NCBI RefSeq assembly: GCF_003515065.1
Contig: NZ_QXGH01000014.1
Coordinates: 124,001-188,000, forward strand
DNA: 64,000 nucleotides
Direction: 5' to 3'
DNA from: Nocardioides immobilis
Lineage (GTDB): Bacteria > Actinomycetota > Actinomycetes > Propionibacteriales > Nocardioidaceae
Shown: one piece after another, positions 42,186-51,589 of the stretch
Layout of the letters: every line of letters begins with the position of its first letter
How positions within the stretch are numbered: the first letter of the stretch is position 1
Program-made: the position numbers and the translations under genes
Notes under the pieces: model-generated
Told to the model about the DNA's origin: nothing
What the model saw: the letters and a program-made list of their open reading frames with translations, nothing else
Databases searched by the model: none

Positions 42186-43564
42186 TGCCGCAGGACGACC
42201 AGCCCGCACCGGAGACCGATTCGGCGCCTGCGGAGGCTGTGCCGGAGCCCGAGGTCGCGCTGCTCGCGCTGTCCGAGGGGCTGCCGCCGCTCATCGACAC
42301 CGACGAGGCGCTGGCGGAGTACGCCGCCCAGGTCGCCGCAGGGAGCGGACCGGTCGCGATCGACGCCGAGCGGGCCTCGGGCTACCGCTACTCCAACCGC
42401 GCCTACCTGATCCAGGTCCGCCGAGAGGGCGCCGGCACCGGCCTGATCGACCCGATCACCCTGTCGTCGCTCGAGCCTCTGCAGGAGGCGATCGGGGACG
42501 CCGAGTGGATCCTGCACGCGGCGACGCAGGACCTGCCGTGCCTGGCCGAGGTCGGGCTCACCCCGGTCGCACTGTTCGACACCGAGCTGGCCGGCCGCCT
42601 GCTCAACTACCCGCGGGTCGGGCTCGCGACCCTGGTCGAGACCCTGCTCGGTGCCCGGATGAAGAAGGAGCACTCCGCGGTCGACTGGTCGACCCGGCCG
42701 CTGCCCGAGCCGTGGCTCGAGTACGCCGCGCTCGACGTCGAGGTCCTGGTCGAGCTCCGGCAGCTCCTGGCCGACCAGCTCGTCGAGGCCGGCAAGGACG
42801 ACTGGGCGCGTCAGGAGTTCGACAACCTGCGCTCGTTCGAGGCCGCGGTCCGCACCGAGGCGTGGCGTCGTACGTCGGGCCTGCACAAGGTGCGCGGGCG
42901 ACGGGCGCTCGGCGCCGTCCGGGCGCTGTGGGAGGCCCGGGACGAGATCGCCCGCGAGCGCGACGTCACGCCCGGCCGGCTGATCCCTGACGCGGCGATC
43001 GTGGCCGCGGCCACCGCGATGCCCACCAGTCGCGCGGCGCTGATGTCCACGCCGGGCTTCCACGGCCGCGGCGCCTCGCGCTACTCCGCCACCTGGCTGC
43101 AGGCATTGCGGTCGGCGGCCGAGATGGACGAGGCCGACCTCCCCAGCCGCACTCCGCGCGGCGACGGTCCCCCGGCCCCGCGGGCATGGGCGGAGAAGAG
43201 CCCCGTGGCCGCACGGCGGCTCGAGCTGGCCAGGGCCGCGGTTGCTGCGCTCGCGGAGGAGCACGACCTGCCTGCCGAGAACCTGCTCACCCCCGACCAC
43301 CTGCGCCGGGTGATGTGGGAGCCGCCGTCGACCCGCGACCCGGTCGAGCTGCTGGAGCGGCTGATCGACCAGCTGCGCGCGCTCGGATCGAGGAGCTGGC
43401 AGATCGGGCTGACCGCCTCGGCGCTCGCCCGCGCCGTGCTCGACGCGGATGCGCAGGCGAAGGAGAAGAGGGCGTCGAAGCAGGCGAAGCCGGAGCCCGA
43501 CGCAGAGGCAGACGTCGCGGCAGACGTCGAGGCGGACGTCGAGGCGGACGTCGAGGCCGACTAG
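42185..43564 (+). CDS. rnd: Ribonuclease D (DEDD exonuclease with HRDC domain)
   Basis: 459 residues. DEDD motifs: VAIDAERASGYRYS (DxE), ILHAATQDLPCL (D), and YAALDVEVLVEL (Y-x3-D). HRDC-type helices follow from about residue 230 (KVRGRRALGAVRALWEARDEIARERD). The C-terminus is an acidic tail built from four 12-bp DNA repeats (43508-43555) reading A-D-V-(E/A). The stop shares CTAG with the convergent gene. Confidence 0.93.
   Translation: MPQDDQPAPETDSAPAEAVPEPEVALLALSEGLPPLIDTDEALAEYAAQVAAGSGPVAIDAERASGYRYSNRAYLIQVRREGAGTGLIDPITLSSLEPLQEAIGDAEWILHAATQDLPCLAEVGLTPVALFDTELAGRLLNYPRVGLATLVETLLGARMKKEHSAVDWSTRPLPEPWLEYAALDVEVLVELRQLLADQLVEAGKDDWARQEFDNLRSFEAAVRTEAWRRTSGLHKVRGRRALGAVRALWEARDEIARERDVTPGRLIPDAAIVAAATAMPTSRAALMSTPGFHGRGASRYSATWLQALRSAAEMDEADLPSRTPRGDGPPAPRAWAEKSPVAARRLELARAAVAALAEEHDLPAENLLTPDHLRRVMWEPPSTRDPVELLERLIDQLRALGSRSWQIGLTASALARAVLDADAQAKEKRASKQAKPEPDAEADVAADVEADVEADVEAD
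43508..43555 (+). repeat. Four tandem 12-bp repeats at the rnd 3' end
   Basis: Unit gcRgacgtcgMg, four copies, translated A-D-V-(A/E). Copies 3 and 4 are identical, so recent slippage is likely. Confidence 0.8.
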
Positions 43565-44961
43565 TTCGTCGGGCTGGTCGACTCGCTCGGCCCGTCGGTG
43601 CCTTCCGGCTCCTCGGGATCGAGCACTGCCTGCGACCTCTCGTCGATCGCCTCGAGCTCGGACTCGAGGTCCTCGAGCAGCGGCTGGGTGAGCAGGCGCT
43701 CGAGGTCCGGGTCGACGGCCGCTTCGAGCTCGGGCCAGCCCTCGATCAGCGGGGACAGCCGGATCGAGCGGACGGAGTTGACGAACGCCCGCGCGTTGGC
43801 CGGTTGCAGGTTCGGCTGCAGGAACGCCTCGGAGAAGCTGACGTTGATCTTGATCGGCATCACGGAGCCGGTGGCGGCCAGCTTGGACACCGCGTCGTCG
43901 CTGAGCAGGTTGACCAGGAAATCGGCCGACTGCTCGACGCGCTCCTGCGGGCCCTCGGCGACGCACACGCCGGTGAGGTCGCCGACCGTCGCGTCGTCGT
44001 CGAGCTCGGGCATCGGCATCACGTCGAAGCGCAGCCCGTCGACCTCGCGCAGCTCGGGAGTGAGGTCGCGGAAGCCGGCGACCATGCCGAGCCGGCCCTC
44101 CTTGAAGTACTCCAGAGCCGACTTCTCGCGCAGCTGCCGGTTGGTGAGGGTGATCGTCGGGTCGCGCAGCACCTCGAGGGTCTCGCGGAGGGAGTCGACG
44201 GAGTCCTCGTCCGACAGTGCGAGCGACTTCGGGTCGTCGTCCTCGTCGAAGAGCTTGCCGCCGCCGGCGTACACGAACGGGGCCAGGCCCCGCAGCGTCG
44301 GCTGGATGTAGACGCCCTTGGTGTCATTGCGCGGCCGGCTGGCGAATGCCGCGGCCGCCCGGAACATGTCGAGCGTCCAGTACTCCCTGTCCTCCGGCGG
44401 CACCGGCAGCTCGCGCGCTGCCATCCGCTCGAAGTCGATCAGGTCGGTGTTGTAGTACATGACCATCGGCGAGCCGGAGTACGGCATGCACTGGAGGTTG
44501 TCGTTGGCGGTGAACGCCGAGATCGCGTCGCGGGGGAACTCGTCACCGAACGCCACGCCGCGCTCGTCCAGCAGGTCGAGCAGGGGCCGGTTGCGGCCCG
44601 CCTCGAGGGTCTCGGCGAGCTCGTCGCGCGGCAGCAGGTACAGGTCCGGAGTGACCTCGCCGGACCGGACGTCGGCCAGCATCGCCGATGAGTCGGGCCA
44701 GGCCTCGAGGTGGACGTCGACCACCACCGACTCCATGTTGTAGTCGGCGACGATCGAGCGGTAGGCCGCGACCTCCTGCTCGTTGCCCCACACGGCGAAG
44801 ACCAGCCGGGACATGCCCGAGGGTCCTTGGGTCGGGCTGGTGCCGCCATTGCGGGTCGGTCCCTCGCCGTCGGAGTAGAGAACCATCGCCACGACGACGC
44901 TGATCGCCACCACGACAACGGCGACGAGCGTGCGCCAGTCGAAGCGCGTCAAGCTGAACAT
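43561..44961 (-). CDS. Membrane-anchored extracellular solute-binding protein (family 1), orphan
   Basis: 466 residues from ATG 44961. N-terminal anchor (TLVAVVVVAISVVVAMVLY) without a lipobox, then a sugar-binding-protein fold: VFAVWGNEQEVAAYRSIVADY, DLYLLPRDELAETL, MPYSGSPMVMYYNTDLID, RLGMVAGFRDLTPEL and SDFLVNLLSDDAVSKLAATGS-like end. No permease or ATPase is nearby. It ends in an acidic Ser/Pro/Glu tail. Its stop overlaps that of rnd. Confidence 0.85.
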   Translation of the reverse strand: MFSLTRFDWRTLVAVVVVAISVVVAMVLYSDGEGPTRNGGTSPTQGPSGMSRLVFAVWGNEQEVAAYRSIVADYNMESVVVDVHLEAWPDSSAMLADVRSGEVTPDLYLLPRDELAETLEAGRNRPLLDLLDERGVAFGDEFPRDAISAFTANDNLQCMPYSGSPMVMYYNTDLIDFERMAARELPVPPEDREYWTLDMFRAAAAFASRPRNDTKGVYIQPTLRGLAPFVYAGGGKLFDEDDDPKSLALSDEDSVDSLRETLEVLRDPTITLTNRQLREKSALEYFKEGRLGMVAGFRDLTPELREVDGLRFDVMPMPELDDDATVGDLTGVCVAEGPQERVEQSADFLVNLLSDDAVSKLAATGSVMPIKINVSFSEAFLQPNLQPANARAFVNSVRSIRLSPLIEGWPELEAAVDPDLERLLTQPLLEDLESELEAIDERSQAVLDPEEPEGTDGPSESTSPTN

Positions 44962-45225
44962 CAGTTGCGTTCTCTCCCCTGTGGCCCCTGCGGTGCGTTC
45001 CCGGCCGCCCACCCTACCCACCGGTAAGGACACACCACGACGGAGTTACGCGGCCGCACGAGCCAGCGGTACGACGTTCCTGGCTGTTGAGTGCACCGGG
45101 CCGGGAGCGCCTCACGGCGCGTGGCCGCTCTAGGCGGCTAATTTTGGGACCCGGGGCTGCCGCGACCCGGCGCACTCGTGGGCGAGTTTAGAGCAGGGTC
45201 GGTGATCCACCCTGCATTCGCGAAT

Positions 45226-45825
45226 TCAGCCGAGCCCGCGCTCGAGCTCGACGTGACCGGCGGCCTCGAGCTGCTCGGCCAGGCCGAGCATCCGTCGTAC
45301 GCCGTCGTCACTCGCGCTCGGCAGCGCTGCCCGCCCGGTGGCGACGACCCGGGCGAACGCTGCGGCACGGAAGAGGACGTCGGCGAAGTCGCCGGAGGCG
45401 ATGCCGCGCAGCACCTCGTCGATCATCGAGCGGAGCTCGTCGGGTCCGGGCGGATCGGCGACGCCGGCCACCACCCGCGCCACCTGGGCTGCCGAGCGTC
45501 CGGCCTCGAACTCGCGCGCGACGGCCGCCGGGTCGGCGTACACCCACGACCTCAGGAGGTAGAGGCGCCACAGGCACCCGGCCAGGGAGTCCGGCGCCGA
45601 TCCCGACCAGACCTCGGCGATCGCCTCGATCCCCTCGGTGTCGGCCAGGTGCACGAGCCGGTCGGCGACGGTGCTGTCCGAGCTTGCCCGGGCACCTCGC
45701 ACCAGGAGGTTCGCGGCCCGGTCGGCCGCCTCCCGCAACAGCTCCGGATCACTGCCCGACGCGAACGCGTCGAAGAAGTCCGCCGTGCGCGCGGAGGGGC
45801 GGTGGTGGGGGCGTCCGTCGGACAT
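45226..45825 (-). CDS. Conserved hypothetical actinobacterial protein
   Basis: 199 residues, all-helical by appearance: ELLREAADRAANLLVRGARAS, VADRLVHLADTEGIEAIAEVWSG, CLWRLYLLRSWVYADP, and MIDEVLRGIASGDFADVLFRAAAFARVVATGR. No membrane segment and no motif I can name. Lies 80 bp after hrpA in the same direction. Confidence 0.75.
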   Translation of the reverse strand: MSDGRPHHRPSARTADFFDAFASGSDPELLREAADRAANLLVRGARASSDSTVADRLVHLADTEGIEAIAEVWSGSAPDSLAGCLWRLYLLRSWVYADPAAVAREFEAGRSAAQVARVVAGVADPPGPDELRSMIDEVLRGIASGDFADVLFRAAAFARVVATGRAALPSASDDGVRRMLGLAEQLEAAGHVELERGLG

Positions 45826-45844
45826 CTGGTCAGACTACGACTGG

Positions 45845-45914
45845 CGGCGTAGTCCCTGACGATTCTGCTGCCGAATCGCCCGAATCACGACAGATTCGTC
45901 AGGGACTATCGCGC
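45845..45914 (-). repeat. 70-bp imperfect palindromic repeat, copy 2 (at the hrpA stop)
   Basis: tagtccctgacgattctg and cagattcgtcagggacta form 18-base arms with one mismatch. On the minus strand it reads gcgcgatagtccctgacg, and its TAG is the hrpA stop codon. Copy 1 is at 238-307. Confidence 0.85.
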
Positions 45915-48900
45915 TTTCGGCCCGTCAGCGTTGTCCAGCAGCTTGCGGATGCGGACGTCGCTGACCTTGCCGGCGGTGCCGAGCTGGGGCGCCCAGAGCG
46001 ACACCCGGAACTCCTCGAGCTGCCAGCGGACCTGACGCAGTGTGGCACCGGGCGGGCGACCTTCGGGGAGCGCGTCGATGCGGTGGAGGTAGGCCTCCTG
46101 CAGGGGTCGTACCCGGTCGAGCCACTCGCGGTCGCGCAGCACTGCGGTGCGTCCCTCGCCGAGCTGCTCGCGGCGGCGCCGGATCGCCCCGAGATAGACC
46201 GGGTAGCGCCGCAGCTGCGTCACCCCGGCATCGCCGACGAAGCCGGCGGGCACCAGCCGTCCGAGCTGCGCCTGCATGTCGGAGAGCGCCGGCAGCAGCG
46301 CGAGCTCGGCGCGGCCGGCGAGCAGGCGGTCGGTCTCGCGGTGCGCGTCGAGCACCCGCAGCAGGTCCGGCAGCAGCGCTCGTACGGCGCCCGCGGCCCC
46401 CTCGTGGCCTGCGCGGATCGAGGCGAGCAGGGCGTCGCACTGCTGCTGGGTCCGGACCATCCCGCCGGCCTGCGCCGCGTCCACGGCCTCGGTGACGACC
46501 GCGCGGAGGCAGTCGGCGAGCAGCGCCTGCACCGAGGGGTACGACGTGCCCGCCAGGCGCAGCTTCTCCTCGTTGGAGAGGCCGGCCAGGAGACGGTCGG
46601 TCAGTGAGGAGCTCCGTTGGTCGAGCTTGTCGAGACCGATCAGCAGCAGCCGGATCAGCCCGAGCCGGTGCCGGGCGTCCCGCTCGGCGGCCGATCCGAA
46701 GACCTGGAGCCCCACCGTGGCGCCCTCGTCGACGAGACCCGGGTAGGCCTCCACCTCGTGGCCGGCGCGGGTCCAGGTGGCGGTCGCGGCGATGTCGCCG
46801 AACTCCCACGAGGTCTCACCGGTGCGCGCGACACCGCTGTCCGCCGCGACCTCGGCCATCGCCTGCTCGAACCGCGGCCGCAGCGGGGCCTTGAGGGCGG
46901 CGAGATCCTTGCCGCGTGCCTGCTCGTGGCCCTTCTCGTCGACGACCCGGTAGCTCGGCCGCAGGTGCGGCGCGAGCGCGTCGAGTCCCCAGGCCTCGCG
47001 CGGGACGTGGACGCCCGTCGTCGAGCGGAGGTAGCGCTCGAGGGCGTCGAGCAGCGGCTCCTCCCCCGCCGGCACGTCGGCGAGGAACGCACGGGCGGTG
47101 TTGGGCGCGGGGACGAAGTTCACGCGAAGCTGCTTGGGCAGGCTGCGCAGCAGCTCGGTCACGAGCTCCTCCCGCACGCCCGGGACGTTCCACGAGAAGT
47201 CGTCGTCGCCGACCCGGTTGAGCACGGCCACGGGCACGTCGATCGTGATCCCGTCGTCGGCGGCGCCCGGCTCGAAGTGGTAGGCGACGTCGAACGTCAG
47301 GCCGCCGTCGGCGACCCACTGCTCCGGGTAGTCCTGCTCGGTCACCTCGGCCGCGGCGTCATGGGTGAGCATCGCCGGGTCGAAGGTCAGCAGGCCGGGC
47401 CGCTCGCGCCGTACTCCCTTCCACCACTGGTCGAAGTGGGCGCCGCTCACCACCTCCGCCCCGACCCGGGCGTCGTAGAAGTCGAAGAGCGTGTGCTCGT
47501 CGACGACCAGGTCCCGGCGGCGGGCCCGGTGCTCGAGCTCCTCGGCCTGTTGGAGGAGCAACCGGTTGTGGTGGAAGAACTCGTGTCGCGTCGACCACTC
47601 GCCGTAGACGAGGGCATGCCGGATGAAGATCTCCCGCGCGAGCTCGCGGTCGACCTTCCCGTAGGAGATGAGCCGGTCGGTGACGAGCGGTACGCCGTAC
47701 AGCGTCACCCGCTCGCGCGCCATCACCGACTGCCGCTTCTGCGACCAGTGCGGCTCGGAGTAGGTGCGCTTCACCAGGTGCGCGCCGAGGCGCTCGGCCC
47801 ACTCGGGCTCGATCGTGGCGTTCTGCCGGGCCCAGAGGCGCCTGGTCTCGACCAGCTCGAACGCCATGACGTACGGCGGGTTCTTCCGGGCCAGTCCGCT
47901 GCCCGGGAAGATCGCGAACTTCGCGCCGCGGGCGCCGAGGTACTCCCGAGGGCCGGGCCGCCGCTGCTGCTTCTGGCCCGGTCGCGCCTTCTCCCGTTCC
48001 TCAACGACGCCGATGTGGCTCAGCAGGCCGGACAGCAACGCCTGGTGGATGCCGTCGGCATCCGGCTCGCCCTCCCCGCCCTCGATCCGGATGCCGATCT
48101 CCTTGGTGACCTGGCGCAGCTGGCTCTGGAACTCCTGCCACTCGCGGACGCGGAGGTAGTGCAGGTACTCGCGCTTGCACATCCGACGGAACGCACTGCC
48201 GGACAGCTCGCGCTGCTGCTCGCGCAGGTAGCGCCACAGGTTGAGCCAGGTGAGGAAGTCCGAGCCTTCGGCCTTGAACCGCGCGTGCGCCTGGTCGGCG
48301 CGCGCCTGCTCGGCCGGCTGGTCGGCGCCCGGGCAGCTCCCGCGGGTCCTGGAGCGACAGCGCCGCGACGATCACGAGCACGTCCCGGACGCAGCCCAGC
48401 CGCTCGGCCTCGAGCAGCATCCGGCCGAGCCGCGGGTCGATCGGGAGCCGGGCCAGGCGCTGTCCCACCTTGGTCAGGCGCTCACCCCGGATCGCGCCGA
48501 GCTCCTCCAGCAGTTGCTGTCCGGCCTGGACGTTGCGCCGGTCCGGCGGCTCGAGGAACGGGAACCGCGCGATGTCGCCGAGTCCGAGCGCGGTCATCTG
48601 CAGGATCACCGACGCGAGGTTGGTGCGCAGGATCTCGGGATCGGTGAACTCCGGTCGTCCGTCGAAGTCCTCCTCGCTGTAGAGCCGGATCGCGACACCG
48701 GCCGCCACCCGGCCGCACCGCCCGGACCGCTGGTTGGCCGACGCCTGGCTGATCGCCTCGATCGGCAGCCGCTGCACCTTGGTCCGCGAGGAGTAGCGCG
48801 AGATGCGCGCGACGCCGGTGTCGACGACGTACCGGATGCCCGGCACCGTCAGCGACGTCTCGGCGACGTTGGTGGCGAGCACGACCCGCCGCCGCGAGCT

Positions 48901-49800
48901 GCGGGCCGGCGCGAAGACCCGGTGCTGCTCGGCGGCCGAGAGTCGCGAGTACAGCGGCAGTACGTCGATGCCGCGGGGTCCGTCGGCCAGCGGCTGCAGC
49001 GCCTCGGCCGTGTCCCGGATCTCGCGCTCGCCGGGCAGGAAGACGAGGACGTCGCCCGGCCCCTCGTGCCCCCGGGATTCAGCACTGAGCTCCTTGATCG
49101 CGTCGACGATCGCCTCGGTCTGGTCCCGGACGATCGGCTCGCCCTCCTCGTCGGCCTCGGGGAACGCCATGAGCGGCCGGTAGCGGACGTCGACGGGGTA
49201 GGTGCGGCCCGAGACCTCGATGATCGGCGCCGGCTTGCCGCTGCGGTCGGAGAAGTGCTCGGCGAACCGCTCGGGGTCGATGGTGGCGCTGGTGATGATC
49301 AGCTTGAGGTCGGGGCGCTTCGGCAGCAGCTGCTTGAGGTAGCCCAGCAGGAAGTCGATGTTGAGGCTCCGCTCGTGCGCCTCGTCGATGATGATCGTGT
49401 CGTAGCGCTTGAGCGACCGGTCGCGCTGCAGCTCGGCGAGCAGGATGCCGTCGGTCATCACCTTGACCCGGCTGGTCTTCGACGTACGGTCGGTGAACCT
49501 GACCTGGTAGCCCACCACCTCGCCCAGCTCGGTGCCGAGCTCCTCGGCGATCCGCTCAGACACCGAGCGCGCGGCGATCCGGCGCGGCTGGGTGTGCCCG
49601 ATCATCCGCGGCCGGCCGTTCTCGTCGGGAGTGCCGCGGCCGAGCTCGAGACAGATCTTCGGCAGCTGGGTGGTCTTCCCCGACCCGGTCTCGCCGGCGA
49701 CGATCACGACCTGGTGGTCGCGGATCGCCCGCGCGATGTCGTCGCGTCGGGCGCTGACCGGCAGCTCCGGCGGGTAGGTGATGTCCACGGCGGGACGCAT
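45906..49800 (-). pseudogene. hrpA: ATP-dependent RNA helicase HrpA, single frameshift
   Basis: Two frames together make a full HrpA of about 1297 residues. The N-terminal part (from ATG 49800) has DEAH-box motifs [60 protein letters not shown] and QRSGRCGR. After LSLQDPREL at about residue 487 the frame is lost at cccggg (48328-48333); homologous sequence ([17 protein letters not shown] ... [19 protein letters not shown]) continues in the next frame to 45906. One extra base explains it: a sequencing error or a real mutation. A 20-bp repeat inside (46618-46637) encodes GLDKLDQ. Confidence 0.9.
46618..46637 (+). repeat. 20-bp dispersed repeat, copy 3 (tggtcgagcttgtcgagacc)
   Basis: Lies in hrpA, coding G-L-D-K-L-D-Q on the minus strand. 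18 of 20 match with the copy in the VWA gene, which is read in another frame. Confidence 0.65.
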
Positions 49801-49860
49801 TCTCCCCTGCCGGCCCGACGCGGTGCCATTCGCTTTCCGTCGCGCCGCCGAGGCACGTGC

Positions 49861-49953
49861 GCCGCCGAACGGACCGATCAGCTCCCCGGGGTCCGTTTCC
49901 CCGCCTCAGGAGACACATCAGTCTCAGCAGTCCCGAACGGTCCGTTCGGCGGC
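49861..49953. promoter_or_regulatory. hrpA upstream region with a 16-bp inverted repeat and GGTCCGTT boxes
   Basis: gccgccgaacggaccg (49861-49876) is repeated inverted at 49938-49953. GGTCCGTT also occurs at 49890-49897, and the right arm is itself within a 17-bp palindrome ccgaacgg-t-ccgttcgg (49933-49949). It lies just upstream of hrpA and downstream of a sigma/partner operon. Operator array or terminator; not assigned. Confidence 0.5.
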
Positions 49954-49963
49954 CGAGACCCCC

Positions 49964-50860
49964 TCAGCGGACGTGGGGCAGCGTCAGCGCGGGGTCGAGC
50001 AGGACGGCGAACAGCTCGTCGGACGTCCACGGGAGCGGCGGCTCGGGGTTGCCGATGTCGTTGACCTGGATGAGCGAGACGGTCTCCCCGTTGGACTTGT
50101 CGACGATCGCTCCGACGAGCTGGCCGTCACGCTCGAGGTAGCGCGCCTTCACGACGTCGTCGCGGCCCAGGTCGACCTCGTGGCACACCACCCTGCCGCC
50201 AGCACCGCCGTCGTCCCAGCCACCCTCCGGCGGCTGCCCCTCGGCGTGCTCCTGGTGGGGCGGGATGTCCTCGACGTCGAGCGAGAGCGAGGACCGGCCG
50301 TCGGGCGTCCGCAGCACGAAGTCGGCGCCGAGGAAGGACGGATCGATCGTGAACCCGGTGGCGCCGTCACCGGACGGCTCGGCGTCGCCTTGCATCAGGT
50401 GGTCCCGCGCCGCCGCGGTGAGGTCAGGGCCGCCGCCCGCGCCCTCAGGGTCGAGGCCGGCGAGCACCGCCGCCTCGTAGCCGGCGATCGCTTCGTCGAC
50501 CTGCTCCGACGGGAAGCTGAAGGACTCGGATGGCTCGAACCCCCGGTCGGTGCCGCTGTCGCCCGAGACGGTGATCTCCGGCGGCCGCGGGTCCGGCGTG
50601 GCCGACGCGCTGGGGGAAGGAGGTCCCGCCGTCGCCGGGTCGATCGACCGCGCGTTGTCTTCGCCACCACCGGCGAGCGAGACCGCGCCGCCGGCCACCG
50701 CGGCGACCGCGAGAGCGGCACCGCCCACGGTGACCGCGCGCTGTCGTCGGAGGCCCGCCCGCCCGCGCCGTACGTCGTCGGCCGGATCGGTCGCCGGAAC
50801 GGCGATCCCTCCTCCGGCCCGGTGCATCCGGTCGTGCAGCTGCTGCTCGAGGGTGTCCAT
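49964..50860 (-). CDS. Membrane-anchored partner of an ECF sigma factor (anti-sigma-like)
   Basis: 298 residues. Cytoplasmic part of about 40 residues, one transmembrane helix (VTVGGAALAVAAVAGGAVSLA), a Pro/Ser-rich linker, then an extracellular domain with VVCHEVDLGRDDVVKARYLERDGQLVGAIVDKSNGETVSLIQVND. No zinc anti-sigma motif. Its ATG overlaps the sigma stop by one base (TGATG). Function inferred from position. Confidence 0.75.
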   Translation of the reverse strand: MDTLEQQLHDRMHRAGGGIAVPATDPADDVRRGRAGLRRQRAVTVGGAALAVAAVAGGAVSLAGGGEDNARSIDPATAGPPSPSASATPDPRPPEITVSGDSGTDRGFEPSESFSFPSEQVDEAIAGYEAAVLAGLDPEGAGGGPDLTAAARDHLMQGDAEPSGDGATGFTIDPSFLGADFVLRTPDGRSSLSLDVEDIPPHQEHAEGQPPEGGWDDGGAGGRVVCHEVDLGRDDVVKARYLERDGQLVGAIVDKSNGETVSLIQVNDIGNPEPPLPWTSDELFAVLLDPALTLPHVR

Positions 50861-51360
50861 CAGTGCGCTCCTTCAGAGGGTTCGGTCGCCAACAGGGTGC
50901 GGAGGGCGGCGAGGGCGGCCGACGTCTGGCTCTTGACCGTGCCGGCGCTGATGCCGAGGTCCGCAGCGGTCTCCTCGACGCTGAGTCCCCAGTAGTGACG
51001 GAGCACGACGATGCGTCGCTGCCCCACGGGCAGCTCCCGCAGCGCCGCGAACAGCGCGTCGTTGTCCTCCACCGGCGCAGCCGGCACCGAGGAGTCGGGC
51101 ACGTCGTCCGAGTCGGGCACCTCGCGCCGCCACGGCCGCCGGTGCTCGTCGAGGTGGCTGTTGACCAGCGATCGCCGGACATAGGCGTCGACGGAGTCGG
51201 CCCGCTCGACGCGGTGCCAGGCGACGTACAGCTTGGTCAGCGCCGCCTGGACGACATCTTCGGCCCGATGCGGGTCACCGCACAGCAGGACCGCAGCCCG
51301 GTAGAGCTGGGGTCGACGCTGCGCGACGTACGCCGCGAACGCCTGGTCCCGCCGTGCCAT
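50860..51360 (-). CDS. SigE-family ECF RNA polymerase sigma factor
   Basis: 166 residues. Region 2 LYRAAVLLCGDPHRAEDVVQAALTKLYVAW; region 4 LPVGQRRIVVLRHYWGLSVEETAADLGISAGTVKSQTSAALAAL. Related to the sigma factor at 7408-7914. Cotranscribed with its membrane partner. Confidence 0.92.
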   Translation of the reverse strand: MARRDQAFAAYVAQRRPQLYRAAVLLCGDPHRAEDVVQAALTKLYVAWHRVERADSVDAYVRRSLVNSHLDEHRRPWRREVPDSDDVPDSSVPAAPVEDNDALFAALRELPVGQRRIVVLRHYWGLSVEETAADLGISAGTVKSQTSAALAALRTLLATEPSEGAH

Positions 51361-51510
51361 CCCGTCTCCTCACGTCCCCGGACCCATCCGGTCCTGCATG
51401 GTTGACGGAGCGGAACCATCATCGGTTGGGACGGGCCCGAGATCGAGGGGCTGATGTCGTCGCATGCGATCCGCTGACGACTCACCGGGCATCCGTTACC
51501 GTGGTTTATA

Positions 51511-51525
51511 GATTGTCAGACAATC
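51511..51525. promoter_or_regulatory. GntR/FCD-type operator before rocD (gattgtcagacaatc)
   Basis: Perfect palindrome; TTGTCAGACAA fits the FadR/FCD-subfamily pattern TnGTnnnACnA. It lies 65 bp before the rocD ATG. No GntR gene in the window. Confidence 0.6.
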
Positions 51526-51589
51526 CGTGATAGACACTGGCCTGACAGGCTCGCCACGACAGGCACGGGCAGACGAAGGAGGCGGAAAC

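Noticed and set aside
45034..45225. Possible small gene or RNA between the solute-binding protein and the 199-residue protein
   Set aside because: 192 bp with no ORF of matching composition and no stable conserved RNA structure that I recognise.
45906..48182. Separate 758-residue gene starting at 48182
   Set aside because: The Met is internal to HrpA; homologous sequence continues upstream in this frame to the shift near 48330, so it is the second part of a frameshifted gene.
46617..48647. 676-codon plus-strand open frame opposite hrpA
   Set aside because: Antisense shadow of a gene with clear helicase motifs.
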